In this document: in pieces, positions 1-7,739 of the stretch | Layout: every line of letters starts with the position of its first letter | Numbering within the stretch: position 1 is the stretch's first letter | Assembly (NCBI RefSeq): GCF_006386545.1 | Contig: NZ_SWAR01000004.1 | Span: 1 to 64,000, forward strand | DNA length: 64,000 nt | Source: Methylibium rhizosphaerae | GTDB taxonomy: Bacteria > Pseudomonadota > Gammaproteobacteria > Burkholderiales > Burkholderiaceae_C | Direction of reading: 5' to 3' | Translations under genes and position numbers: made by a program | The notes under the pieces: generated by a model | What the model was told of the DNA's origin: nothing | The model's database searches: none | Seen by the model: only the letters and a program-made list of their open reading frames with translations

Positions 1-128
1 TGCGTCGTGACGCCGGCGGCTGGCCGGCTTGGCGTCTGACATGGTGTCCACCTAACTTGTTTGGTGGGCACCATCCTGGCTGCCGGGCACGGGCCGTTCA
101 AGGTGAGTTGGCCGGACGGATACGCTAC
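1..128 (-). mobile_element. Left-edge fragment of an insertion sequence: first 14 codons of a transposase orfA plus leader
   Basis: Read leftward, an ATG at 42 opens a frame that runs off the window edge and encodes MSDAKPASRRRHDA. This looks like the N-terminus of the small OrfA/TnpA protein of IS66-like (less likely IS3-like) elements, which start with a short Lys/Arg/His-rich segment. Its leader contains a near-perfect inverted repeat (41-52 with 63-74, one mismatch) that encloses the ribosome site and start codon. The outer end of the element may be near 128, where the minus strand reads GTAGCG, similar in spirit to IS66 termini; that boundary is a guess. Only 14 codons are visible, so family assignment is tentative. 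Confidence 0.45.
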
Positions 129-192
129 AGGGACCGCTGGGGGCCCTCTCCTATCCGCCTCGAGAGGGCGGGCCGCACCGACGAGCTTGCTG

Positions 193-1026
193 CTAAGGCA
201 TCCCTCTATTCGTGCTGAGGAACTCAAACGGACTGTCCATCGAACCCGTCCGTTCTTTGATTTGGTCTTCCATCGCTTCAAGCCGGCCGGGCGTCTGGCT
301 GAAGATGGTCACGAATCCAAAGACCTTTCCGAAGGTCACTTGCAGCATGTGCAAGGCCCCCTCCTTCTCGACCGAGTACAAGAAATCGAACTGATCCTTC
401 AGGTCCCTGCCACCCCGCGTCAGTGGCTCGGACATGGTCGCGATGCGCGATAGCGCTTCGAGAAGCACGATCCTTCCGTGTTCCATCTTCTGCGCATTCG
501 TGAACCACTGGAACATGATGCCGCCACCGACGGGAAAGATCGAACCCGTGCGCTGGTAGTACACGGCCTTTGTGAGCTTGGTAGCAAGAATGCGGACGGC
601 AATGTGCGCAGCCTCTGGCACGTTGACAACGCCTAGCTCCTGATAGGTCTGCCCCGGCTCTGGCCGCAGACCAAGGCGGCGTGCATTGGTACGCGCTTCG
701 ACGGCAGATGAGGTGAACATCTCGTGCAGCACTTGCGGCATCTGTCGCGCCACTTGGCGCATGAGGCCCTCACCTCTCGCCAGCTTTGACGCATCGGCCG
801 CCGGATCAAGCTGCGCGAGAAACGCAACTACCAAGTCGTGGTCTGACGTCCCGGCGTTGCACGCTGCACATGCAGGAAACACGAAGCCCTCTGGCCAAGC
901 CCTGTCGCGAAAGAGTGCACGGGGCGGGCAATGCTCCTCAGTTGTCGCCACAGCGCCACCGCCGCAGAAGATGCAAGTCGGGTGTGCTTTCAGAAACTCA
1001 TCACGCTTGCGCTTTGCCTGCCCCAT
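193..1026 (-). CDS. HNH-like zinc-binding protein, island cargo
   Basis: Predicted 277-residue soluble protein. The start at 1026 is chosen because it has a good ribosome site (GAGGGG) and because MGQAKRKR followed at once by a CxxC motif is a typical beginning; the open frame extends 75 codons further upstream without any recognisable content. Near the N-terminus it has CIFCGG, then EHCPPRALF, then FPACAACN, i.e. two CxxC pairs around a His-containing segment, as in treble-clef HNH nuclease folds. The remaining 200 residues resemble nothing I recognise. A nuclease role is an inference from the motif only; the substrate is unknown. It is divergent from the Ntn-hydrolase remnant, and the 270 bp between them (1027-1296) shows no gene. 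Confidence 0.6.
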   Translation of the reverse strand: MGQAKRKRDEFLKAHPTCIFCGGGAVATTEEHCPPRALFRDRAWPEGFVFPACAACNAGTSDHDLVVAFLAQLDPAADASKLARGEGLMRQVARQMPQVLHEMFTSSAVEARTNARRLGLRPEPGQTYQELGVVNVPEAAHIAVRILATKLTKAVYYQRTGSIFPVGGGIMFQWFTNAQKMEHGRIVLLEALSRIATMSEPLTRGGRDLKDQFDFLYSVEKEGALHMLQVTFGKVFGFVTIFSQTPGRLEAMEDQIKERTGSMDSPFEFLSTNRGMP

Positions 1027-1296
1027 GTTGCCCCTCAGAATCGTCTGCCCTCGGCCAGTACTCTTTTCGGCGGACTCAATTTTCACCCCGAAGATTTGCG
1101 GAGTGGTTTCGGGCGGCACGAACGCTTGGTTTCCCCCCTGCCCCCCAAGTCGTGAGCGAGGGCTTCGGCTCGCAAAGTCGTACAGTCCAGCGCATTGCCC
1201 TCTCGCACATCGCTTGCACGATGGACGAGCTATCAGTCGCGAAGGGAGCAACCTGCCTGACGGCAGGGCCCGGCTAGAACTGAAAGCGGAACAATC

Positions 1297-2214
1297 GTGA
1301 CATTCATACTGACCGTGAATGGCCCCGAAACTCTCTGGCTGCTCGCTGACCGCCGGCTCACCTATCGAGGCCGGCCGCCTAGAGACGACGCACGCAAGTT
1401 AATGTTCTTGGAAGCATCGGATGGTGTCGCAATCCTAGGATATGCCGGACTCGGGACCACGATAGGAGGAACAGAACCCGCTGACTGGATGAGTTCCGTG
1501 CTTCGCGGGCGAAGTCTGCCGATTGAACGTTCGATAGAACTCTTGGCTGGAGCGCTTCAACGGCAGCTCCCTCACCACCTTCTCACCCTTCCAGGTGGGC
1601 AGGACGTAAGCCACAACGTATTGATCCCGGCATTCATTGACGGCGTTGCGAGGATGTACTCCATCGATGTCGTCTCCACAGAAGGTCGCCGGAAGTGCTT
1701 CTTCCGTTGTACGCGTTGGGTAGTGGAGGGCACACAAAGGACTCCGCGAATCGCCATTGCAGGATCCGGTATCACGTACCTATAACGTGGAGGATCGTGG
1801 GCACGAGACCTTGTTCGGCTCATCCGCGCATGCGACAACGGACGGATCTCTCACACAGCAGTGGCAGACCGCCTGGCTGCGCTAAATCTTGATGTTCACA
1901 GCGGAACACTGGACGGGACCGTCGGGCCAAGATGCATCGTCGCGTGGAGGAATCGGAAGGGGGGTGTTCACAAGATGGCAGGTGACCAGCGGTTCTACCT
2001 TGGAATGCAGCGGGAACGAGGCGGAGACGTCATTCCGACTATCGCGAACGGCCTCGACCTGGCAGCCATCATTCGGACCATGCTGCCCCATATGCGTAGA
2101 AGCATGCCAACCGGGCCAGGGCAGAACCTTCGAGAGCTGCCACCGATTGGTATCGTGGCGCTGGACGCTGACCTCGCACAGCTACCCGAACGTCCGGACG
2201 AGAAGCTTCAGTAG
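1297..2214 (+). pseudogene. Proteasome-like Ntn hydrolase interrupted by an in-frame TAA at 1783-1785
   Basis: One continuous frame of 305 codons contains a single stop (codon 163). Both halves look like real protein: the first ends in ..IAGSGITYL and the second continues with RDLVRLIRACDNGRISHTAVADRLAALN and on to the TAG at 2212. Removing the initiator Met (GTG at 1297) exposes Thr. Counting that Thr as 1, Asp falls at 17 (ADRR) and Lys at 33 (ARKL), exactly the catalytic Thr1/Asp17/Lys33 spacing of proteasome beta subunits and HslV; a GSG motif follows near 156. This is therefore probably an Ntn hydrolase of the proteasome-like fold. A CAA-to-TAA change would explain the stop. It is either a recent pseudogene, a two-part gene, or a readthrough product; the first is simplest. 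Confidence 0.6.
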
Positions 2215-2290
2215 TGTGCGCACACAAGAGTCCGACGCTTTCCGTGGACGCCGCACGTGCCGCTGCATCGCGCCTCTCGCAGGCGGACCT

Positions 2291-2406
2291 AGAAGGCTCA
2301 AAACTTGTACCTTGTGACCCGGGGCCGATAAGTCGCCCCAGAAGGCTCACAAGTCACTTGACGCATTTATGACCCATGGCTCACAATTTGTGGATTCTTT
2401 TGAGCC
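2291..2406. promoter_or_regulatory. Four-copy GGCTCAMAA motif upstream of the recombinase: probable recombination site and/or operator
   Basis: The non-coding stretch before the serine recombinase carries GGCTCAAAA at 2295-2303, GGCTCACAA at 2344-2352 and 2378-2386, and the inverted copy TTTTGAGCC at 2398-2406. The last two form a 29-bp imperfect palindrome ending 12 bp before the start codon. Serine resolvases and invertases bind inverted ~12-bp arms arranged as several subsites beside their own gene and often repress it. The layout fits a res-like site that doubles as an operator. The rest of 2215-2418 shows no gene. Confidence 0.5.
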
Positions 2407-2418
2407 ACAGGAGCCACG

Positions 2419-3021
2419 ATGGCACGGATCGCCTACTACCGGGTTTCGACCGCCGATCAATCCATAGACGCCCAACGTCACGCCATGGGCGGCGGGTTCG
2501 ATGAGGAGTTCGAGGACCACGGCGTTTCCGGGGCGACTCCAGCGGTCCAGCGGCCCGGGTTCGCCAAGCTCCTGGCGTACATCCGCAAGGGCGACGAGCT
2601 GCACGTCTATGCGGTGGACCGCCTGGGCCGCGATGCTATTGATGTGCAAACGACCGTACGGGACCTCCTGACCAAGGGTGTCGCCGTGGAGATTCGTGGT
2701 CTCGGACGCATCGCCAAGGGGGCCGGGGAGATCATCATTTCGGTCCTGGCCCAGATTGCCGACATGGAGCGCCAGCGCATCGCGGAGCGCACGGCCGCGG
2801 GACGCGAGAAGGCGCGTGAGTCCCTGGCGGCCACGGGCAAGACCCATAAGGGCAAGACCTCACTTGGTCGGCCCATGGAGGGCGACCCCCGAGAGGTCGC
2901 TGCCTGGAGGTTCCAGCAAGGCGCCAGCATCGCCCAGACCGCGGAGCACTTCGGGCTTTCGACTGCGACCGTCAAGCGGTACTGCCTGCAAGCCGTGGAG
3001 ACCATGGGGGTCGCAGCATGA
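2419..3021 (+). CDS. Small serine recombinase (resolvase/invertase family)
   Basis: A 200-residue site-specific recombinase that cuts and rejoins DNA through a 5'-phosphoserine. The catalytic domain occupies about residues 1-135: YYRVST with nucleophile Ser10 and Arg8, and DRLGR with Arg68 and Arg71, all at the canonical resolvase positions. The long E-helix (MERQRIAERTAAGREKAR) follows. A helix-turn-helix lies at about 160-190 (IAQTAEHFGLSTATVKRY). Length and order match Tn3-type resolvases and Pin/Hin invertases rather than large phage integrases. The ATG follows a GGAG ribosome site. Repeated GGCTCA arms directly upstream are probable targets. It may resolve or invert part of this island; it is unlikely to be the enzyme that integrated into tRNA-Pro, which is usually a tyrosine integrase and would lie outside the window. 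Confidence 0.9.
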   Translation: MARIAYYRVSTADQSIDAQRHAMGGGFDEEFEDHGVSGATPAVQRPGFAKLLAYIRKGDELHVYAVDRLGRDAIDVQTTVRDLLTKGVAVEIRGLGRIAKGAGEIIISVLAQIADMERQRIAERTAAGREKARESLAATGKTHKGKTSLGRPMEGDPREVAAWRFQQGASIAQTAEHFGLSTATVKRYCLQAVETMGVAA

Positions 3022-3098
3022 TCGGCCCCCTCATGGCTATAGCCGTCCTCGCCTGGATGGTCTATGCAGTGATCCGCATGGTCTCGGGTGGCGATTGA
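3018..3098 (+). CDS. 26-residue membrane peptide coupled to the recombinase
   Basis: The sequence ATGA at 3018-3021 joins the recombinase stop to a start codon. The frame encodes MIGPLMAIAVLAWMVYAVIR then MVSGGD: one hydrophobic helix with a positive-inside end and nothing else. The ATGA overlap suggests translational coupling, and a terminator follows 10 bp after its stop, so it sits exactly at the end of the transcript. Function unknown. It could be a chance frame, but position and hydrophobicity favour a real small gene. Confidence 0.45.
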   Translation: MIGPLMAIAVLAWMVYAVIRMVSGGD

Positions 3099-3108
3099 GA
3101 CTCGGGGA

Positions 3109-3138
3109 ACAGAGGTGCGCTGGCGGCCCTCTGTTTTT
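3109..3138 (+). terminator. Rho-independent terminator after the recombinase unit
   Basis: ACAGAGG (3109-3115) pairs with CCTCTGT (3128-3134) and is followed by a T run (3134-3138). It ends the recombinase/small-peptide transcript. Confidence 0.75.
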
Positions 3139-3185
3139 ATCGCGGTGGGGCCTGGCCACTAAATCCAGATGCGCGACCACCCACC

Positions 3186-4151
3186 ATGTCGCTACGATTC
3201 GCCGACAAAACAATCTTTGCGGGTGGGTTCGTGGTCGAAACATTGAAGGAACTGCTTGGCGCTGTTCGTTCTCAGATACAGGAGCGAGTCGCCAGCCCGC
3301 TCACCGGCGCCTTCGTAATCTCCTGGGGCATCTGGAACTTCAAGCTGATCCTCGTGGTCTTTGGGGACGGCCCGTATAAGGACAAAGTCTCGTTCATTGA
3401 GACCCAGCTTTACCCGGGGTGGGACATGGGCACTCTGCGTGGCATAGCGTACCCGGCGCTCACGGCTTTGGCGTACATCTATCTGTACCTTCCCCTCGCC
3501 AAGCACGTGATGGCGCATCACAAGAGACGGCAGAACGAGATGCGAGCACTCGCCGCCGAAATCGATGGGACCAAGGTGCTGACCGTGGACCAAGCAACGG
3601 AGTTGCGCGAACAACTTCGACGTCGCCAAGCTCAATGGGTGCAACAGCGACAAGACTTGGAAGCTGAGAATGCAGCACTTCAGCAAACCGTGGCTGAGTT
3701 GCAGCGAAGGCTCTCAGAAACACACCCTCTTGCCACGCATGCGACTGAAGAGTTTGCGCAGCTATCCCCCGCTTCGAATCAGCCCCTTGGAGTTTCAGCC
3801 GAAGTCCTTGGCAATGGCTCATCTGGCTGGCGTGTCAATCCTGAAGCGCTCATGCTTGCCTCGAAGGCCGCGAAGGACCATTTGGGCTTCCGGCCTTTGG
3901 AGCAGGAAATGATCGAGGCGCTGGATGCCCTTGCCAACGGTCTCGCCGCCAACCAGGAGAGCAGCATCGATGCGACTGTCCTAACTGAGCACGATTCAGC
4001 TCGCATTACCGCGCTGGAACGGATGATTGACCTCGGTTTCATTCACCGCTACCCCAACGGACAGATCATGGTGACCCCAGCGGGTCACGAACTCCTAACC
4101 GTCCTCCGTAAGGGGCGAGACGGAATCAAGGCAAAGGCGCCAGCCGCTTAA
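3186..4151 (+). CDS. Island membrane protein: two TM helices, coiled coil, C-terminal winged-helix-like domain
   Basis: A 321-residue protein not assigned to a named family. Visible parts: two membrane helices at about 41-60 (GAFVISWGIWNFKLILVVFG) and 86-108; a heptad-rich charged coiled coil at about 112-178; and a C-terminal region (about 220-310) that looks like a winged helix with a dimer-type arrangement. The start is uncertain: ATG at 3186 has no ribosome site, while GTG at 3231 would give VVETLKELLG.., which better resembles the amphipathic beginning of related-looking proteins. It is transcribed separately from the recombinase (terminator at 3109-3138). Membrane anchor plus coiled coil in an accessory island is compatible with a defence effector or sensor, but that is speculation. 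Confidence 0.6.
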   Translation: MSLRFADKTIFAGGFVVETLKELLGAVRSQIQERVASPLTGAFVISWGIWNFKLILVVFGDGPYKDKVSFIETQLYPGWDMGTLRGIAYPALTALAYIYLYLPLAKHVMAHHKRRQNEMRALAAEIDGTKVLTVDQATELREQLRRRQAQWVQQRQDLEAENAALQQTVAELQRRLSETHPLATHATEEFAQLSPASNQPLGVSAEVLGNGSSGWRVNPEALMLASKAAKDHLGFRPLEQEMIEALDALANGLAANQESSIDATVLTEHDSARITALERMIDLGFIHRYPNGQIMVTPAGHELLTVLRKGRDGIKAKAPAA

Positions 4152-4251
4152 GGCAGTGCACAGCGCCAAGCATGCATGCTAGAGTCCCGTTGTGTCACAT
4201 CTGCGTGGCACACGAGGATTGCGGCGCGGCCGCAAACCGCATGAATACAGG

Positions 4252-4296
4252 CTTTGGCTGAAGTCGCATCGGGTTCGAATCCTCTCACCCCGACCA
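4252..4296 (+). repeat. Degenerate 3' half of tRNA-Pro: probable displaced attachment site at island end
   Basis: The T arm and acceptor end read GGTTCGAATCC, then TCTCACCCCGACCA, as in proline tRNAs (acceptor CGGGGTG..CACCCCGA). Further left only traces remain (TTTGG at the anticodon position and GTCG in the variable loop), and the T stem is mispaired, so this is not a functional tRNA. Integration into a tRNA 3' end restores an intact gene at one side and leaves a 3' fragment at the other. The intact tRNA-Pro should then lie left of the window and 1-4296 is inserted DNA. Confidence 0.55.
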
Positions 4297-4307
4297 GACT
4301 TCTTCTT

Positions 4308-4329
4308 CGTCGCTCCTTTCGGAGCGACG
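4308..4329. terminator. Stem-loop after the tRNA-Pro remnant
   Basis: CGTCGCTCC (4308-4316) and GGAGCGACG (4321-4329) form a perfect 9-bp stem with a TTTC loop. It lies 11 nt past the CCA end and 16 nt beyond the stop of the convergent HAD gene, so it could end both transcripts, though T runs are poor. Confidence 0.55.
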
Positions 4330-4345
4330 ATTCCCGAAAGGTCAG

Positions 4346-4969
4346 TCAGAGCCAGCCGTTCTCGGCCAGCTGCGCTTCACATTGCGAGGCGCTCTGGAAG
4401 TGGACTGCCTGCCAGCCGCAGGCCTGGGCCGACTCGATGTTGCCGGCATGGTCGTCGATGAAGACGCTGTCGGCGGGGGTGATGCCGAAGCGCGAGCACA
4501 TCAGGTCGAACACCGCCGGATCCGGCTTGATGAGCCCGACGCGGGCCGAGAACACACCGCCATCGAACAACGAAAAGAACTCGTTGCTGCGCTCGAGGTG
4601 GTCTGCATAAGGGGCGGGCATGTTGGACAGGTAGAACAGCGGGTGGCCTGCGTCCTTGAGGCGGCGCATCAGTGCCACGGTGCCGGCGACCGGCTCCAGG
4701 TGCGGGGGGATCGCATCGATCACCGCCCCCACCTCTGCGACGCTGAGGCCGGTGCGCAAGGCGATGCGCTCGGCAAGCTCCGGCGCACTGACGGTGCCGC
4801 GATCGAACTCGGCCCAGTCACTGTGTGGCACGAAGCTCTGGAAGACATGAGCAGCCACCTCGCGCGCGCTCGCCTCGTCACGGGCATGCGCGGGCAGCAC
4901 CTGCTGCAGCAGCTGCAGCGGCTGCCAGCGGAACACCACGCCGCCAAAGTCGAAAACGACAGCCTTCAT
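4346..4969 (-). CDS. HAD-superfamily sugar-phosphate phosphatase (YihX-like)
   Basis: A 207-residue cytosolic hydrolase. Motif I is DFGGVVF (Asp7), where the usual second Asp is Gly as in the YihX/epoxide-hydrolase-N-terminal branch; motif II is YLSNMP; motif III is the Lys in GLIKPDP; motif IV is IDDHAGN. YihX of E. coli is an alpha-glucose-1-phosphate phosphatase, and the location as third gene of tal-pgi-HAD supports a hexose-phosphate substrate, but this is inference. ATG at 4969 overlaps the pgi stop as ATGA, indicating coupling; an upstream in-frame extension of 46 codons is inside pgi and rejected. Confidence 0.8.
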   Translation of the reverse strand: MKAVVFDFGGVVFRWQPLQLLQQVLPAHARDEASAREVAAHVFQSFVPHSDWAEFDRGTVSAPELAERIALRTGLSVAEVGAVIDAIPPHLEPVAGTVALMRRLKDAGHPLFYLSNMPAPYADHLERSNEFFSLFDGGVFSARVGLIKPDPAVFDLMCSRFGITPADSVFIDDHAGNIESAQACGWQAVHFQSASQCEAQLAENGWL

Positions 4970-6564
4970 GCGACCAGCCTCTTCAGCAGCCCGGCAGTCG
5001 AGGCATCGAGGCCTTGCGTGTCGCCGTTGGCGAAACGAGGCAGCAGGTCGTTGCACAGCGCCTTGCCCAGCTCGACGCCCCACTGGTCGAAACTGTTGAT
5101 GCCCCACAGCGCGCCGCTCACGAACACACGGTGCTCGTACAGCGCCACCAGCGCTCCCAGCGAGCGGGGCGTCAGGTGCTCGAGCAGCAGCGTTGTGCTC
5201 GGCCGGTTGCCGGGGAAGCTGCGATGCCGCGCCACGACGCCCGGGTCCAGCTCGCGGGAGGCGGTGGGAGCCTTGTCGCCCAGCGCCTGATCAGTGGTCT
5301 TGCCCTGCATCAGCGCCTGCGACTGCGCCAGGCAGTTGGCCAGCAGCTTGGCATGCAGGTCGGCGTGTTCGTGGATCGGTCGCTTCACCGCAATGAATTC
5401 CACCGGGATCACGTCGGTGCCCTGGTGCAGCATCTGGAAGTAGGCATGCTGGCCGTTGGTGCCCGGCTCGCCCCACACGACCGGGCTGGTGCCGTAGGGC
5501 AGCGGCGCGCCCGACAGGTCGACGCACTTGCCGTTGCTTTCCATCTCGAGCTGCTGCAGATAGGCCGGCAGGCGCTTGAGACCCTGGTGATACGGCGCAA
5601 CGCTGCGGCTCGAGAAGCCATGGAAGTTGCGATACCAGACATCGAGCAGGCCCAGCACCACCGGGAGGTTGCTCTCGAGCGGCGCCTGCGCGAAGTGCTG
5701 GTCCATCGCATGTGCGCCAGCGAGCAGCGCGCGGAAGTTGTCCGCGCCCACGGCCAGCGCGATCGGCAGGCCGATGGCCGACCACAGCGAATAGCGGCCG
5801 CCCACCCAGTCCCAGAAGCCGAAGGTGGTGTCGATGCCGAACTCGGCAGCCGCCTTCACGTTGGTGGTGGTGGCGACGAAGTGCCTGCGCGTGTCGGTGC
5901 CGCCGTTGGCCAGGAACCAGGCCTTGGCGACATGCGCGTTGGCCATCGTCTCCTGAGTCGTGAAGGTCTTTGAGGCGATGATGAACAACGTCTCGGCCGG
6001 ATTCAGCTCGCGCAGCACCGGCGAGATGTCATGGCCGTCGACGTTGGACACGAAGTGGAAATGCAGGCCACGGCGGCAGTAGGCATCGAGCGCCGGCACC
6101 ACCATCTGCGGCCCGAGGTCGGAGCCGCCGATGCCGATGTTGACCACGTGGCGGATGCCGCTGGCCGATGTGTCGCGCACCCGCTCCACATACGCGAGCA
6201 TGCGGTCGAGCACCTCATGCACGTCGCTGCTGAAAGGGCCCTGCCCCTTCGGCGCGCGCAACGCGGTGTGCAGCACGGCACGACCCTCGGTCGTGTTGAT
6301 GGCCTCGCCGGACAACATGGCATCGCGTCGTGCTTCGAGCCGGCACTCGCGGGCGAGTTCGAGCAGCAGCTTGAAGGTCGCAAGATCCCAGCGGTTCTTC
6401 GACAGGTCGGCAAAGACCTCCGGGGCCTCGATGCCGAAGGCCTCGAAGCGGCCCGCGTCGCGTGCGAACGCTTCACGCAGGTCGAAGTCGCGGCCGTGGG
6501 CCTCATAGTGACCGCGCAGCGCGGTCCATGCCAGGGTGTTGTCGCAGCGAGGGGCGTTGTTCAT
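4966..6564 (-). CDS. pgi: Glucose-6-phosphate isomerase
   Basis: Interconverts glucose 6-phosphate and fructose 6-phosphate in the cytosol. The 532-residue length is normal for bacterial PGI. Diagnostic segments are present: IGGSDLGPQMV (phosphate loop), DWVGGRYSLWSAIGLPI (PGI signature 1 region), and GEPGTNGQHAYFQMLHQG with the catalytic Glu/His environment. It lies between tal (TGATG overlap at 6564) and the HAD phosphatase (ATGA overlap), forming a three-gene operon. Divergent zwf-hexR completes a hexose-phosphate/pentose-phosphate locus. Confidence 0.97.
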   Translation of the reverse strand: MNNAPRCDNTLAWTALRGHYEAHGRDFDLREAFARDAGRFEAFGIEAPEVFADLSKNRWDLATFKLLLELARECRLEARRDAMLSGEAINTTEGRAVLHTALRAPKGQGPFSSDVHEVLDRMLAYVERVRDTSASGIRHVVNIGIGGSDLGPQMVVPALDAYCRRGLHFHFVSNVDGHDISPVLRELNPAETLFIIASKTFTTQETMANAHVAKAWFLANGGTDTRRHFVATTTNVKAAAEFGIDTTFGFWDWVGGRYSLWSAIGLPIALAVGADNFRALLAGAHAMDQHFAQAPLESNLPVVLGLLDVWYRNFHGFSSRSVAPYHQGLKRLPAYLQQLEMESNGKCVDLSGAPLPYGTSPVVWGEPGTNGQHAYFQMLHQGTDVIPVEFIAVKRPIHEHADLHAKLLANCLAQSQALMQGKTTDQALGDKAPTASRELDPGVVARHRSFPGNRPSTTLLLEHLTPRSLGALVALYEHRVFVSGALWGINSFDQWGVELGKALCNDLLPRFANGDTQGLDASTAGLLKRLVA

Positions 6565-7514
6565 CAGAGCGAGCGGATCATGTGGTCGAGCTTGGCGGCA
6601 TCGGCGGCGAAAGCCCGGATGCCTTCGGCCAGCTTCTCGGTCGCCATTGCGTCTTCGTTGAGCGCGTAGCGGAAGCTGGCCTCGTTGTAGGTCACGGCCT
6701 TGGCGTCGCAGGTCTTGCAGGCTTCAGCGTCGAGCGCACGGGCCACCGGTGCGTCGCTGGCTTGCAGCTGTGCGAGCAGGTCGGGGCTGATGGTGAGCAG
6801 GTCGCAGCCGGCCAGCGCAAGGATCTGCCCCACGTTGCGGAAGCTCGCACCCATGACCTCGGTGTCGATGCCGAACTTCTTGTAGTAGCGGTAGATCTGC
6901 GCGACTGACTTCACGCCGGGGTCGTTTTCGCCTGCGTTGGCCGCCTCGTCCCATGCCGGGCCGGCGGCCTTCTTGTACCAGTCGTAGATGCGGCCGACGA
7001 AAGGCGAGATCAGCTGCACGCCCGCCTCTCCGCAGGCCACGGCCTGGCAGAACGCGAACAGCAACGTGAGATTGCAACGGATGCCTTCACGCTCGAGCGC
7101 ATGGGCCGCCTGGATGCCTTCCCAGGTGGAGGCCACCTTGATGAGCACCCGGTCGCGGCCGATGCCGGCCGCTTCGTACAGTCCCATGATGCGCTGCGCG
7201 CGGGCAATGGTTGCCGCGGTATCGAAGCTCAGGCGCGCATCCACCTCGGTGGACACCCGGCCTGGCACGACCTTGAGGATCTCGAGGCCGAAACGCACCA
7301 GCACCCGGTCGACGATCGCGTCGAGCGGCTGCCCCTTGTGCGCCGCCACCACCTCGGACAGCAGCGGCGCGTATTCGGGCTTCTGCACGGCCTTGAGGAT
7401 GAGCGAGGGGTTGGTGGTCGCGTCCTGCGGCGCGAACTGCGCCAGTTGCTTGAAGTCGCCGGTGTCCGCGACGACAGTGGTGTATTGCTTGAGCTGGTCG
7501 AGTTGAGTTGGCAT
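6564..7514 (-). CDS. tal: Transaldolase
   Basis: Transfers a dihydroxyacetone unit between sugar phosphates in the non-oxidative pentose phosphate pathway. The 316-residue protein is TalB-like: [10 protein letters not shown] near residue 33 and the Schiff-base Lys126 in [12 protein letters not shown]. The ATG at 7514 gives the family-typical start ([12 protein letters not shown]); a longer frame to 7589 has no support. First gene of tal-pgi-HAD; its promoter must lie in the 225 bp shared with divergent zwf. Confidence 0.96.
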   Translation of the reverse strand: MPTQLDQLKQYTTVVADTGDFKQLAQFAPQDATTNPSLILKAVQKPEYAPLLSEVVAAHKGQPLDAIVDRVLVRFGLEILKVVPGRVSTEVDARLSFDTAATIARAQRIMGLYEAAGIGRDRVLIKVASTWEGIQAAHALEREGIRCNLTLLFAFCQAVACGEAGVQLISPFVGRIYDWYKKAAGPAWDEAANAGENDPGVKSVAQIYRYYKKFGIDTEVMGASFRNVGQILALAGCDLLTISPDLLAQLQASDAPVARALDAEACKTCDAKAVTYNEASFRYALNEDAMATEKLAEGIRAFAADAAKLDHMIRSL

Positions 7515-7718
7515 GGTGGCCTGTGGCGTACACAGCGACGGGAAACAGGCAGGGATTGTCGCGCTTGGCGGTTGCACCCTGGTGAACACCGGCTGAGACG
7601 CCTCATCGTAACCGCGTTACCCCGTAACCCCGAGGAAACCAACAACCAGCCTCGGCTATCACACGCCCCCAGGAACCACGCCCATTGACGGATCCGCCTC
7701 TGGTCGGCATCATGCGCG

Positions 7719-7733
7719 TGAAACTTTGTTTCA
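7719..7733. promoter_or_regulatory. HexR-like operator palindrome
   Basis: TGAAACTTTGTTTCA is a perfect 6-3-6 inverted repeat ending 6 bp before the zwf ATG. hexR follows zwf directly, and HexR in other proteobacteria binds a palindrome of similar size near zwf/edd promoters and is released by 2-keto-3-deoxy-6-phosphogluconate. The site may control both zwf and divergent tal. Assignment to HexR is inferred from position and symmetry. Confidence 0.6.
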
Positions 7734-7739
7734 TACACC

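Noticed and set aside
1861-2214. Separate 117-residue gene after the Ntn-hydrolase fragment
   Set aside because: Same frame as the upstream half with only one stop between and no ribosome site before its GTG; better explained as the 3' half of one interrupted gene.
4217-4296. Intact tRNA-Pro gene
   Set aside because: No acceptor 5' strand (CGGGGTG), no D arm, mispaired T stem; only the 3' end matches.
4192-4461. Plus-strand frames across the tRNA-Pro remnant
   Set aside because: They run through a tRNA fragment and into the antisense of the HAD gene; no ribosome site or protein-like composition.
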